The notes under the pieces: model-generated | What the model was told of the DNA's origin: nothing | What the model saw: the letters and a program-made list of their open reading frames with translations, nothing else | Databases searched by the model: none | Position numbers and translations under genes: made by a program | Assembly: GCF_008831305.1 (NCBI RefSeq) | Contig: NZ_ML708615.1 | Coordinates: forward strand, 62,001 to 126,000 | Direction: 5' to 3' | DNA length: 64,000 nt | Source: Kocuria coralli | GTDB taxonomy: Bacteria > Actinomycetota > Actinomycetes > Actinomycetales > Micrococcaceae | In this document: piece by piece, positions 20,005 to 28,488 of the stretch | Layout of the letters: every line of letters begins with the position of its first letter | Position numbering within the stretch: the stretch's first letter is position 1

Positions 20005-21046
20005 ATGGCTCTTCTCGCCTCACCGCAAGCGTCGACCGCCGTTCGCCGGCGGTCGACGCTTGTGCGCACCCGCTGGCTCCTCGTGCTCGTCCTCCTGCTG
20101 GTCGCCTTCATGGCGGCCTCGGTCATGATCGGCTCCCGCGACGTCGGACTCTCCGACGTCGTCGCCGCGTTCACCGGGCCGCCCGAGGGCTTCGACCAGG
20201 CCGCCGTCGCCAAGCGCATCCCCAGGACGCTCCTGGCGGTCGTGGCCGGTGCGGCGCTCGGCGTCTCGGGGGCGGTGATGCAGGGGGTGACCCGAAACCC
20301 GCTCGCGGACCCGGGCATCCTGGGGGTCAACACCGGAGCGACCCTGGCGGTCGTGATCGGCATCGCCTTCTTCGGCCTGACCTCGGCGGCCAGCTTCATC
20401 TGGGTCGCCATCATCGGGGCCGCCGCCACCGCCCTGGCGGTCTACGTCATCGGCTCCCTCGGGCACGGGGGCACCACTCCCCTCAAGCTCGCCCTGGCGG
20501 GGGCCGCGACCGCAGCCGCCCTGAGCTCCCTGGTAACGGCCGTCATACTGCCCCGCGGCGATATCGCCGGCGGGGTCCGGTCCTGGCAGATCGGAGGCGT
20601 CGGGGGCGGGACCTTCGCGAGCATCCAGCAGGTGCTGCCGTTCCTGGCCGTCGGGTTCCTCCTGTGCCTGCTGACGGCCAGGGGGGCTGGACTCCCTCGC
20701 GCTGGGCGACGAGTTCGCCGCCGGCCTGGGCGAACACGTGACCACCATGCGCGCGACCGCATCCCTCGGGGCGGTGATCCTGTGCGGGGCGGCGACGGCG
20801 GTCACCGGGCCCATCGCCTTCGTCGGCCTGGTCGTGCCCCACGCCTGCCGGCTGATGATCGGGGTGGACCATCGCTGGCTCATCTCGTTCTCGGCGGTCG
20901 CCGGCGCCGCCCTGCTGACCGCCTCGGACGTGATCGGCCGGATCGTGGCCCGCCCCGCCGAGCTGGATGTCGGAATCGTGACCGCCCTGATCGGCGCCCC
21001 CTTCTTCATCGCCATCGTCCGCCGGCAGAAGGTCCGCGCGCTATGA
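20005..21046 (+). pseudogene. iron-siderophore ABC permease (FecCD family), interrupted by a +1 frameshift
   Basis: The product would be a 346-residue FecCD permease. Residues 1-227 are read from 20005, including IPRTLLAVVAGAALGVSGAVMQGVTRNPLADPGILGVN. The rest continues in another frame as LDSLALGDEFAAGLGEHVTTMRAT and ends at 21046 with FVGLVVPHACRLMIG and LIGAPFFIAIVRR. The frames meet at a run of six G (20681-20686); five G would restore one open gene. Without correction the first frame runs straight into the second permease. Sequencing error, a true null mutation or slippage are all possible. All family motifs on both sides are intact. Confidence 0.85.
20027..20061 (+). other. perfect 15-bp hairpin between substrate-binding protein and first permease
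   Basis: AAGCGTCGACCGCCG (20027-20041) pairs perfectly with 20047-20061 around loop TTCGC. It starts 33 bp after the lipoprotein stop and falls inside the first codons of the permease if ATG 20005 is used. It ends just before GTG 20062, an alternative start. It may stabilise the binding-protein mRNA or attenuate the rest of the operon. Confidence 0.7.
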
Positions 21047-22110
21047 CTACCCTGTCGCCGCAGAAGACGGCCGGCCCCGCCATGCCCACCCTCGAACGGG
21101 TCACCCAGGCCAGGCATCACCGCACCGCCCGGCGGCGCACGGTCGTCGTCGTGCTGCTCGTGCTGGTGGCCCTCGTCTACGCAACCTCGCTCATGGTCGG
21201 CAAGACCTTCTACCCCCCGTCCGAGGTGCTCGCCGTGATCTTCGGTCAGGACGGGTCCGGAGCCACCTTCACCGTGGGACGGTTGCGACTGCCGCGCGCA
21301 ACACTGGCGGTGATCGTCGGCTGCTGCTTCGGCCTGGGCGGGGTCACGTTCCAGACGATGTTGCGCAATCCGCTCGCAAGCCCCGACATCATCGGCATCA
21401 GCGCCGGGGCGAGCGCTGCGGCTGCCTTCGCCATCGTGTCGCTGTCCCTGACCGGGGCTCAGGTCTCGGCCTTCGCGATTATCGCGGGCCTGGCGGTCGC
21501 GGTGATCATCTACCTGCTGTCCTATCGCAGCGGCGTCGCCGGCACCCGGCTGATCCTGATCGGCATCGGCGTCGCGGCCATGCTGGACAGCCTCACCAGC
21601 TACGTGCTCTCCCGGGCCGCGCAATGGGATCTGCAGGAGGTCATGCGCTGGCTCACGGGCAGCCTCAACGGCGCCTCGTGGGAGCAGGCCCTCCCGGTGC
21701 TGATCGCCCTGCTCCTGCTGGGCCCCCTGCTCCTGCTCACCTCGCGCGACCTGACCGCCACCCAGCTGGGCGACGATGCCGCATCGGCCCTGGGCGTGCG
21801 GGTGAACCGGACCCGGCTCGTGGTGATCGTCGCCGCGGTGGGCCTGATCTCGTTCGCCACGGCCGCCGCCGGCCCCATCGCGTTCGTCGCCTTCCTCTCG
21901 GGGCCGATCGCCGCCCGCCTGGTCGGGCCCGGAGCCTCCCTGCTGTTCCCGTCCGCCCTGGTGGGAGCCCTGCTGGTGCTCTCCGCCGACCTGGTCGGGC
22001 AGAACTTCATGGGCACGCGTTTCCCCGTGGGGGTCGTCACCGGCGTGCTCGGCGCCCCCTACCTGATCTATCTCATCGTCCGCACCAACCGCACGGGGGG
22101 TTCCTTGTGA
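21043..22110 (+). CDS. iron-siderophore ABC permease (FecCD family), second subunit
   Basis: A 355-residue membrane permease with about ten segments. Family blocks are RLPRATLAVIVGCCFGLGGVTFQTMLRNPLASPDIIGISAGAS near residues 85-125, then AAGPIAFVAFLSGPIAARLVG and a terminal FPVGVVTGVLGAPYLIYLI. It pairs with the preceding permease to form the channel. ATG 21043 overlaps that gene's restored stop (ATGA), which independently supports the corrected frame. Confidence 0.95.
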   Translation: MTTLSPQKTAGPAMPTLERVTQARHHRTARRRTVVVVLLVLVALVYATSLMVGKTFYPPSEVLAVIFGQDGSGATFTVGRLRLPRATLAVIVGCCFGLGGVTFQTMLRNPLASPDIIGISAGASAAAAFAIVSLSLTGAQVSAFAIIAGLAVAVIIYLLSYRSGVAGTRLILIGIGVAAMLDSLTSYVLSRAAQWDLQEVMRWLTGSLNGASWEQALPVLIALLLLGPLLLLTSRDLTATQLGDDAASALGVRVNRTRLVVIVAAVGLISFATAAAGPIAFVAFLSGPIAARLVGPGASLLFPSALVGALLVLSADLVGQNFMGTRFPVGVVTGVLGAPYLIYLIVRTNRTGGSL

Positions 22111-22919
22111 CCACCAACCACTCACTGACGGTCGAGGGGCTCTCCCTGGGATACGGCGATCGCACCGTCATCGAGGGGCTGGACCTGTCGATCCTGCCCG
22201 GCAAGGTCACCGCCATCGTCGGGGCGAACGCGTGCGGCAAATCCACCCTGCAGCGCTCGATGTCCCGCTTGCTCGCACCGCGGGCCGGGAGCGTGCTGCT
22301 CGACGGCCGGAAGGTCCACGAGCTGCCGGCCAAGCAGCTGGCCCGCACCCTGGGACTGCTGCCGCAGTCGCCGGTCGCCCCGGAGGGCATCACCGTGGCC
22401 GAGCTGGTGGGGCGGGGCAGGCATCCCCACCAGGGCCTGTTCTCCCGCTGGAGCCAGGAGGACGACGCCGCCGTCGCCGAGGCCCTCGAGGCCACCGCGA
22501 CCGTGGAGCTGATGGACCGGCCCGTGGACGAGCTCTCGGGCGGCCAGCGCCAGCGGGTGTGGATCGCCACCGCCCTGGCCCAGCGGACGGACCTGCTGCT
22601 GCTCGACGAGCCCACCACGTTCCTCGATGTCAGCCACCAGGTGGAGGTCCTGGACCTGCTGACGGACCTGAACCGCCGCCGAGGCACCACGGTGGTCATG
22701 GTCCTGCACGACCTCAACCTCGCGGCCCGCTACGGGGATCACCTGGTGATGATCGCCGGCGGCCGCCTGCATGCTGCGGGCACACCGGCCGAGACCTTGA
22801 CCGAGGAGAGCGTGCGGGCCGTCTTCGGGATCGACAGCAAGGTCATCGTTGATCCGACGTCGGGCACGCCCCTCATGCTGCCCCTGGGACGCCACCACGT
22901 GAAGCATCCGTCCGCCTGA
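22107..22919 (+). CDS. iron-siderophore ABC transporter ATP-binding protein
   Basis: A 270-residue FepC/FecE-type ATPase: Walker A GANACGKST near residue 39, signature LSGGQRQRVW near 146, Walker B LLLLDEPTTFLD and switch His in VMVLHDLNLAARY. The GTG start at 22107 overlaps the permease stop (GTGA). It powers uptake through the two permeases. The operon ends 43 bp before a perfect 56-bp palindrome. Confidence 0.96.
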   Translation: MTTNHSLTVEGLSLGYGDRTVIEGLDLSILPGKVTAIVGANACGKSTLQRSMSRLLAPRAGSVLLDGRKVHELPAKQLARTLGLLPQSPVAPEGITVAELVGRGRHPHQGLFSRWSQEDDAAVAEALEATATVELMDRPVDELSGGQRQRVWIATALAQRTDLLLLDEPTTFLDVSHQVEVLDLLTDLNRRRGTTVVMVLHDLNLAARYGDHLVMIAGGRLHAAGTPAETLTEESVRAVFGIDSKVIVDPTSGTPLMLPLGRHHVKHPSA

Positions 22920-22962
22920 TCTTCGAGACCCTTCCTTTCCTGCCGAGATGCGCCCCCTACGG

Positions 22963-23018
22963 CGAGATGCGACGTGGGCCGCTCATCGACGTCGATGAGC
23001 GGCCCACGTCGCATCTCG
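22963..23018. repeat. perfect 56-bp intergenic palindrome
   Basis: Two 28-bp arms (22963-22990 and 22991-23018) are exact reverse complements with no loop. The arms begin CGAGATGCGACGTGGGCCGC. A partial extra copy of the outer CGAGATGCG occurs at 22944-22952. Related copies lie at 12776-12831 and 57351-57406. All follow the 3' end of genes, so terminator or mobile palindromic element are the main options. Confidence 0.9.
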
Positions 23019-23241
23019 GACAGGCTGGGCCCGCTTCCACCGACCCAAATCACGAAACGCTGCCCTGCGCTTGCGCAGCAGGCCGCGGTCATTCAGCACA
23101 CCCAGGCAAGTCGCCGAAGATTCGGCGCCGTCGACGAGTTCCTTCGACCGAGCGATGCGGGACATGGCTGGCTCCGAAAAACAAGGACGCACTTCCCGTC
23201 AAAACAACTGGACAGTCACAGCCTCGTAATACAAGTTGGGA
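23019..23241. other. unassigned lower-GC stretch, possible gene remnant
   Basis: About 220 bp between the palindrome and the convergent MFS gene. A minus-strand reading frame starting at ATG 23162 gives a basic peptide (MSRIARSKELVDGAESS...) that runs into the palindrome. It matches nothing I recognise. Composition is lower in GC than the flanks. Confidence 0.2.
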
Positions 23242-24534
23242 CTAGCGCTCGTCGGTTCCATTCCGCGCCCACAGCAGCACCGGGATCAGCACCAGTGCCA
23301 GCACGCCTCCCGCCAGAGACAGGGCGTTGAAGCTTGTGGCTGACATGACCACCCCCGACATGACCCCGCCGCCAGCGCCGGCGAGCGCGATCAGGACGTC
23401 GATCTTGCCCTGCGTCTTCGGGCGGTTCGCGGGCACCGTGCCGTCCACGACCAGCGCGGTCCCCGCGATCACACCGAAGTTCCAGCCGAGGCCCAGCAGC
23501 ACGAGGGCGAGGATGAGCAGGACGAGCGAATCGCCGGGGGCGAGGCCCGCGAGCACGCCGGCCGCGAGGAGGGTGACACCGGTGGCGATCACCACGGGGG
23601 TCCGTCCGAGCCGGTCCACCAGGATTCCCGTGACCAGCGAGGGCAGCCACATCGCCCCCACGTGGAGCCCGATCACGAGCCCGACCGCGGCCATCCCGTG
23701 GTGATGGGCACGCATATGGACGGGGGTCATGGTCATGATCGCGACCATGACGATCTGCGTCAGCACCATCACGATCGCCCCCACGTAGGCGCTGGTACCG
23801 ATCGGCGTCCGGGCATCGTCGGGGCCGCCTTCAGGTCCGTCCGATGAGTCGTCCGTACCGGGATCCTCCGCCGACGTCGCCGTCGCCATCCGCCTGGCCA
23901 GCAGATACGGGTCGGGGCGGAGGAAGGCGAAGAGCACCAGGCCCGCGGCGCCGTAGGCCACGGCCGCGAGCAGGAACGGGCCCGCCAGGACCGGGATGCC
24001 CAGGGCAGCCGCGAGGTTCCCGAGGGGGTCGATGAGATTGGGACCGGCCACCGCCCCCACGGTGGTGGCGACCATCGCCATGCTGGTTCCGAACCCGCGC
24101 CTGTTCTCGGGCGCCAGGTCGGTTCCCGCGTACCGGGCCTGCAGGTTCGTGGCGGTACCGGCTCCGTAGACGAGCAACGAGGCGAATAAGAACACCGGGG
24201 TGCCGGCGACGGCGGCGATGACCACGCCCGCGGCTCCGAGGGCGCCGGCGATGAAGCCGAAGGCGAGCCCGCGGCGACGTCCGAAACGCTGGGTGGACTG
24301 CCCCACCAGGAAGGCGGTCAGGGCCGAGCCGAGGGTGAACAGGCCCGTGGGCAGCCCCGAGAGGCTGTCCGAGCCCAGCATGTCCTGCGCCAGCAGTGCA
24401 CCGACCGAGATCCCGGCGGCCAGGCCGGACCCGCCGAGGATCTGGCTGAGAATGACGACGACGAGCGTGCGCCGATGGACCCGTGACCGCTCGTGTTCCA
24501 GGGCGATGCGATCCTGCGCGAGCTGTCCGGACAT
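23242..24534 (-). CDS. MFS transporter
   Basis: A 430-residue major facilitator with about twelve membrane segments. The loop after segment 2 contains GQSTQRFGRRRGLAFGF and the second-half equivalent is GILVDRLGRTPVVIATG. The central cytoplasmic loop is acidic (SAEDPGTDDSSDGPEGGPDD). It starts 13 bp after the arginase-like gene, so they are cotranscribed. Substrate is unknown; it may move the substrate or product of the neighbouring enzymes. Confidence 0.9.
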   Translation of the reverse strand: MSGQLAQDRIALEHERSRVHRRTLVVVILSQILGGSGLAAGISVGALLAQDMLGSDSLSGLPTGLFTLGSALTAFLVGQSTQRFGRRRGLAFGFIAGALGAAGVVIAAVAGTPVFLFASLLVYGAGTATNLQARYAGTDLAPENRRGFGTSMAMVATTVGAVAGPNLIDPLGNLAAALGIPVLAGPFLLAAVAYGAAGLVLFAFLRPDPYLLARRMATATSAEDPGTDDSSDGPEGGPDDARTPIGTSAYVGAIVMVLTQIVMVAIMTMTPVHMRAHHHGMAAVGLVIGLHVGAMWLPSLVTGILVDRLGRTPVVIATGVTLLAAGVLAGLAPGDSLVLLILALVLLGLGWNFGVIAGTALVVDGTVPANRPKTQGKIDVLIALAGAGGGVMSGVVMSATSFNALSLAGGVLALVLIPVLLWARNGTDER

Positions 24535-24547
24535 GGCCGATCGCCGC

Positions 24548-25453
24548 TCAGCGGGAAGCGGGCGGGGTGACCAGCGGCATGCCGTCGAGCAGCTCCTGCA
24601 TGACCAGCGCGCTGCGCGGGATGTACTCGGCGATCGTCAGGCCCACGACGTCCGCCGCGGTCGAGAGGTCCGCGACCACTCGCTGCAACTGGGCCCGGGT
24701 CAGTCCGCCCGGTACCTGGCCCAGGCCGAGGACGCTCTCGTCGCTGTCGACGGTGTCGACGTCCAGGTGGATGGCCACCTTGGATGCGCCCGTGCTTGCG
24801 AGCCAGTCCAGCAGGGTCTCCGTCGAGGTCCGCAGTTGCTCGGGACCGAAGGCGGTCACGCCCCAGGCCTCGATGTTGGGGTAGGCGTCCTCCTCCCATT
24901 CGTGGAGGCCGGCCAGCGCCAGCCGGTCCGGGTCGACTCTCGCCGGCAGCATGCCCACGATCTCCGCATCGCCGTGCCCGAGCAGCGCGGAGACCGCCAT
25001 CGCGTGGTATCCGGTGTAGGCGGTCTCCGGGGTGTCCGTATCGGGATGCGAGTCGATCCAGATCACGGCCAGGTCCTCGCCGTACTTCTCCTCCAGGGCG
25101 GCGAAGGGCGCGACGCTCACCGAGCACTCCCCGCCGAAGGTCACGATGCGCTCGGCGTCGTGGCGGGCGATGGCCGCCTGGGCCTGCGCCAGGGAGGCCA
25201 CGATCGCGCTCCGGGACTCGATCCCGCCCGCGACCTCGTCGGCGGATTCGGCCATGGGCACGGCGACCACCTCGGTGGGCCCCTCATGGGCGGGCAGGAT
25301 CGCCTCCAGGACCCGCGCGCCCACCGCGTAGCCGTGCCGCGCGCGTGCCAGCGGCACCTCGGGCAGCAGGAGGGAGACGTTCTCTCGGCTCGCTCCCTGC
25401 CACTGCGGCCAGACCAGGCGCAGGGTTCCGTTGCCCGTCTGCTCGAGATTCAT
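24548..25453 (-). CDS. arginase/agmatinase-family protein with altered metal motif
   Basis: A 301-residue ureohydrolase-fold protein. The metal-binding blocks are present but altered: TFGGECSVSVAPF near residue 112 in place of GGDHS, VIWIDSHPDTDTPE near 132 in place of DAHxD, and HLDVDTVDSDE near 225. Replacement of the first His ligand by Cys marks a subgroup that may not hydrolyse arginine. ATG 25453 is chosen because AAGGAG lies eight bases upstream. It sits between the aromatic monooxygenase and an MFS gene on one strand. Confidence 0.85.
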   Translation of the reverse strand: MNLEQTGNGTLRLVWPQWQGASRENVSLLLPEVPLARARHGYAVGARVLEAILPAHEGPTEVVAVPMAESADEVAGGIESRSAIVASLAQAQAAIARHDAERIVTFGGECSVSVAPFAALEEKYGEDLAVIWIDSHPDTDTPETAYTGYHAMAVSALLGHGDAEIVGMLPARVDPDRLALAGLHEWEEDAYPNIEAWGVTAFGPEQLRTSTETLLDWLASTGASKVAIHLDVDTVDSDESVLGLGQVPGGLTRAQLQRVVADLSTAADVVGLTIAEYIPRSALVMQELLDGMPLVTPPASR

Positions 25454-25464
25454 CCGGTGCACTC

Positions 25465-25488
25465 CTTCATATCTTCATAACTTCATAT
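25465..25488 (-). repeat. three tandem 8-bp repeats in the leader of the arginase-like gene
   Basis: CTTCATAT, CTTCATAA and CTTCATAT (+ strand) follow each other directly. On the coding strand they read ATGAAG-rich units that run into the AAGGAG ribosome binding site of the arginase-like gene. Confidence 0.8.
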
Positions 25489-25539
25489 CGATGGCCGTAT
25501 CGATCGGGACGGCCTCCAGGATCGCCCGGACCGGTCGGC

Positions 25540-27435
25540 TCAGGACTGCGGCAGCAGCGAATGGGAGAGGAAATCGGCGAGTTCGCCGGTCGCGGTCAGC
25601 GGGAGGACGTGGGCCACGTACTGGTCGGGTCGTACGACGACTACCACGCCCTCCCGCGACAGACCGCGTTCCGTGAAGATGTCGCTGTCCAGCCAGGCCG
25701 TGGGGGCGGCCGCGAAGACCTTGTACCAGTCGGTCAGGCCCAGGGGCCCGGTCTTCGGCTGGAGGATCTCCGGCACGGCCGTGACCTCGACGGCCTCGTA
25801 GGGCTGCTGGTAGATCGCCTTCACGTCGAAGACCGCATCCGCGTCCGCGCCCTCCGGGGTGAACCGGAGCACGGGCGAGTCGGGGGACGAGGACAGCCAG
25901 TCCGCCCATGCGGTCAGAGCGGAGTCCTCCCCCGGTGCGGGCGCATCGGCGAACGCGTAGATCCGCCAGCGTCCGTCGGCCCTCGCCTCGTGGCCGAGGT
26001 GCACCACATTGCCGTCGCACACGCGCACCACCTCCGAGGATTTGAAGCGCTTACCGATCGGGAAGCCCTCCGCGAGCGCTTGATGCTCGTCGCCGGCCAC
26101 GATCATCGACGGCGTGTACTGCGTCATGAACCCCGAGGGGAATTCGGCGGTGGCCAGGTAGTAGGTGGCGAGGTCCTGCGGGTCGGAGATCTCCTCGGGC
26201 TTGCGGGCCATGAGCGACGACCACTCGCGGTCGAAGTCGATCAGCTGCTGGGCCACCGGCTGGCGCTCGGCGGAGTAGGTCGACAGCAGCGACTCGGGGC
26301 TGCGCCCCGTGAGCACGGAACCGAGCTTCCATCCCAGGTTGAATCCGTCCTGCATCGACACGTTCATCCCCTGTCCGGCTTTGGCGCTGTGCGTGTGGCA
26401 GGCATCACCGGTGAGGAAGACCCGCGGGGTGCGGTCGGACCCCTCGGCGACGTCGTCGAACCTGTCCGTCACCCGGTGCCCGACCTCGTACACGCTGTGC
26501 CAGGCGACCTCGCGCACATCGAGGGTGTAGGGGTGGAGGATCTCGTTGGCGCGGCGGATGATCTCCTCCAGCGGGGTCTGCCGCACGCGGTGGTGGTCGT
26601 CCTCGGCCACGGCTCCCAGGTCGATGTACATGCGGCTCAGGTAGCCGCCCTCGCGCGGAATGTGCAGGATGTTGCCCGCCGCGGAGTTGATCGCGCACTT
26701 GGTGCGCCAGTCTGGGAAGTCGGTGTTCACCAGGACGTCCATGACGCCCCAGGCGTGCAGCGCGGGCTGCCCGATGTGCTGGCGGCCGATGGCCGTGCGC
26801 ACACCGCTGCGAGCGCCGTCGCACCCGGCCACGTACTTGGCCCGGATCGTGCGCTCCTCACCCGCCCGGTTCCCCTCCGCATACCGGATCTGCACCTCGA
26901 CCGGGTACTCCCCCTCCTCGTGCACGGTGAGGCCGGTGAACTCGACGCCGTAGTCGGGACGGATCCGACCGGGACCGTGGGCCGCGCTCTCGGCGAAGTA
27001 GTCGAGCACCCGCGCCTGGTTCACGATCAGGTGGGGGAACTCGCTGATCTTGAACGCGTAGTCCTCGGTGCGCGAGGTCCGCACGATATTGCGCGGGTTC
27101 TCGGGATCGGGGCCCCAGAAATTCATATAGGCGATGTTGTACGCCTCGGCGGTGATGCGCTCGGCGAACCCGAAGGCCTGGAACGTCTCCACGCTGCGGG
27201 GCTGGATGCCGTCCGCCTGGCCGAGCTTGAGCCGTCCGTCGCGCTTCTCGACGATCCGCGTGACGACGTCGGGGAACTGCGACATCTGCGCGGCCAGCAG
27301 CATGCCCGCGGGCCCGGAGCCGACGATCAGGACATCCACGTCGTCGGGGATCTCTGCGGGCCGGTCGATCCCGTGACCTGCCGCATCCAGTACTCGGGGG
27401 TCTCCGGAGACGTATCCGTGGTGATGGAACTGCAT
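25540..27435 (-). CDS. FAD-dependent aromatic monooxygenase (phenol / 3-hydroxybenzoate hydroxylase type)
   Basis: A 631-residue flavoprotein. The FAD-binding start VLIVGSGPAGMLLAAQM is near residue 37, the DG motif YVAGCDGARSGVRTAIG near 205, and the GD motif VFLTGDACHTHSAKAGQGMN near 345. A C-terminal thioredoxin-like domain (about 450-631) is typical of phenol 2-monooxygenase and MobA-type 3-hydroxybenzoate 4-hydroxylases, whose length it shares. It probably hydroxylates a phenolic acid ortho to the OH with NADPH and oxygen. Its place beside the hpa genes suggests a hydroxyphenyl-type substrate. ATG 27435 follows AAAGGA. Confidence 0.88.
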   Translation of the reverse strand: MQFHHHGYVSGDPRVLDAAGHGIDRPAEIPDDVDVLIVGSGPAGMLLAAQMSQFPDVVTRIVEKRDGRLKLGQADGIQPRSVETFQAFGFAERITAEAYNIAYMNFWGPDPENPRNIVRTSRTEDYAFKISEFPHLIVNQARVLDYFAESAAHGPGRIRPDYGVEFTGLTVHEEGEYPVEVQIRYAEGNRAGEERTIRAKYVAGCDGARSGVRTAIGRQHIGQPALHAWGVMDVLVNTDFPDWRTKCAINSAAGNILHIPREGGYLSRMYIDLGAVAEDDHHRVRQTPLEEIIRRANEILHPYTLDVREVAWHSVYEVGHRVTDRFDDVAEGSDRTPRVFLTGDACHTHSAKAGQGMNVSMQDGFNLGWKLGSVLTGRSPESLLSTYSAERQPVAQQLIDFDREWSSLMARKPEEISDPQDLATYYLATAEFPSGFMTQYTPSMIVAGDEHQALAEGFPIGKRFKSSEVVRVCDGNVVHLGHEARADGRWRIYAFADAPAPGEDSALTAWADWLSSSPDSPVLRFTPEGADADAVFDVKAIYQQPYEAVEVTAVPEILQPKTGPLGLTDWYKVFAAAPTAWLDSDIFTERGLSREGVVVVVRPDQYVAHVLPLTATGELADFLSHSLLPQS

Positions 27436-27498
27436 CGTCGTCGATTCCTTTCCTCTGACTTCGTCGTCGAGGTACGTGATCGTCGAGCGGTGTTCTAT

Positions 27499-27539
27499 AT
27501 TCGAACTCACCATTCGACTATTGACCGGATCGTATACGA
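27499..27539. promoter_or_regulatory. divergent operator region, monooxygenase / IclR
   Basis: The 148-bp gap between the divergent genes holds two ATTCGA direct repeats (27499-27504, 27512-27517), a TTGACC at 27521-27526 and the perfect 10-bp palindrome TCGTATACGA (27530-27539). These are candidate IclR binding and promoter elements. The start sites are not certain. Confidence 0.4.
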
Positions 27540-27583
27540 GCTGAATGTGACCGGCAATACCCTCCACCCCCGACGGGAGATCC

Positions 27584-28291
27584 ATGACCACCCAGCGCAC
27601 GACCCCGGCCTCGCAGACCTTGAGCCGCGGCATCCGCATCCTCGAGGAGCTGGCCTACGCCCGGGAGCCGCTCACGATCGATGCGATCGCCGAGCGCCTG
27701 GAGGTCCACCGCTCGATCGCCTACCGGCTGCTGCGCACGCTCGAGCTCCACGGGCTCGCCGTGCGCGATGCGGGCGGCCGCGTGCAGCTGGGCGCCCGCA
27801 TGGCGACCCTGGCCGCGGGGGTGGCCTATGACCTGCATTCCGAGGCGCTGCCGGAACTCACCGCCGTCGCGAACGACCTGGCCGTGACGTGCTTCCTGGC
27901 CGTACGGGACCACGACGAGTGCATCACGCTGACGAGCGTGGAGCCCCGGCACGCCGTCGCCTCGCTCGCTCAGCGGCCCGGTTCCCGGCACTCGATGCTC
28001 GTGGGCGCCCCCAGCAAGGCGATTCTGTCGGCGCTCGCCCCGAGCCGGTGGCCCGCGGGGGTGGACGAACGGTTGCGCGATGAGCTCGCCGCAGCGGCTG
28101 AGCAGGGCTACGCCACGAGTCATGACGAGGTCATCCCGACCGTCCGCTCGGTGGCCGTGCCGCTGGGGCTTCCCGCCAACCGGGATGCGGCGGCGATCGC
28201 CGTCGTCTACGTCGGGGACCACGACGAGGCCCGGATCGCCGCGCGACTGCAGGAGTCGGCAAGGATCATCCGCTCTTTCCTGGGCGGCTGA
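27584..28291 (+). CDS. IclR-family transcriptional regulator
   Basis: A 235-residue regulator. The N-terminal winged helix contains GIRILEELAYAREPLTIDAIAERLEVHRSIAYRLLRTLE (about residues 12-50), and the C-terminal IclR effector domain has GSRHSMLVGAPSKAILSAL near residue 130. IclR proteins often control aromatic acid catabolism. Lying between the divergent monooxygenase and the hpa genes, it is the best candidate regulator of both. ATG 27584 is preceded by GGGAG. Confidence 0.92.
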   Translation: MTTQRTTPASQTLSRGIRILEELAYAREPLTIDAIAERLEVHRSIAYRLLRTLELHGLAVRDAGGRVQLGARMATLAAGVAYDLHSEALPELTAVANDLAVTCFLAVRDHDECITLTSVEPRHAVASLAQRPGSRHSMLVGAPSKAILSALAPSRWPAGVDERLRDELAAAAEQGYATSHDEVIPTVRSVAVPLGLPANRDAAAIAVVYVGDHDEARIAARLQESARIIRSFLGG

Positions 28292-28396
28292 TCGCCACCG
28301 CGGGCGGCATTGCGGACAGCATTGCGGACGTCGCCATAGCCGGCACGGGTAGACCGGTCGAGACAGCGCCCGTCGGAAACCGGACGCGGAAAATGC

Positions 28397-28424
28397 TTGC
28401 CGTACGCCCGACAGAAAATATACG
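28397..28424 (+). promoter_or_regulatory. probable promoter of the hpa operon
   Basis: TTGCCG (28397-28402) and TATACG (28419-28424) are separated by 16 bp in an AT-rich pocket. The -10 flank TATACGA echoes the TCGTATACGA palindrome at 27530, so the same regulator may bind both. Confidence 0.5.
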
Positions 28425-28488
28425 ATTTCAGATACAACGCACCGAGGTGCCACGGCAACGGCGCCGCATCAGCGCGAGGAGGCGCATT

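Noticed and set aside
20005-22110. A single 701-residue fused double permease
   Set aside because: The middle third is out-of-frame nonsense; the normal permease C-terminus is present in another frame, so this is a frameshift artefact rather than a true fusion.
22963-23018. Insertion-sequence terminal inverted repeats
   Set aside because: The two arms abut with no internal gene and no target duplication is visible; an intergenic palindrome fits better.
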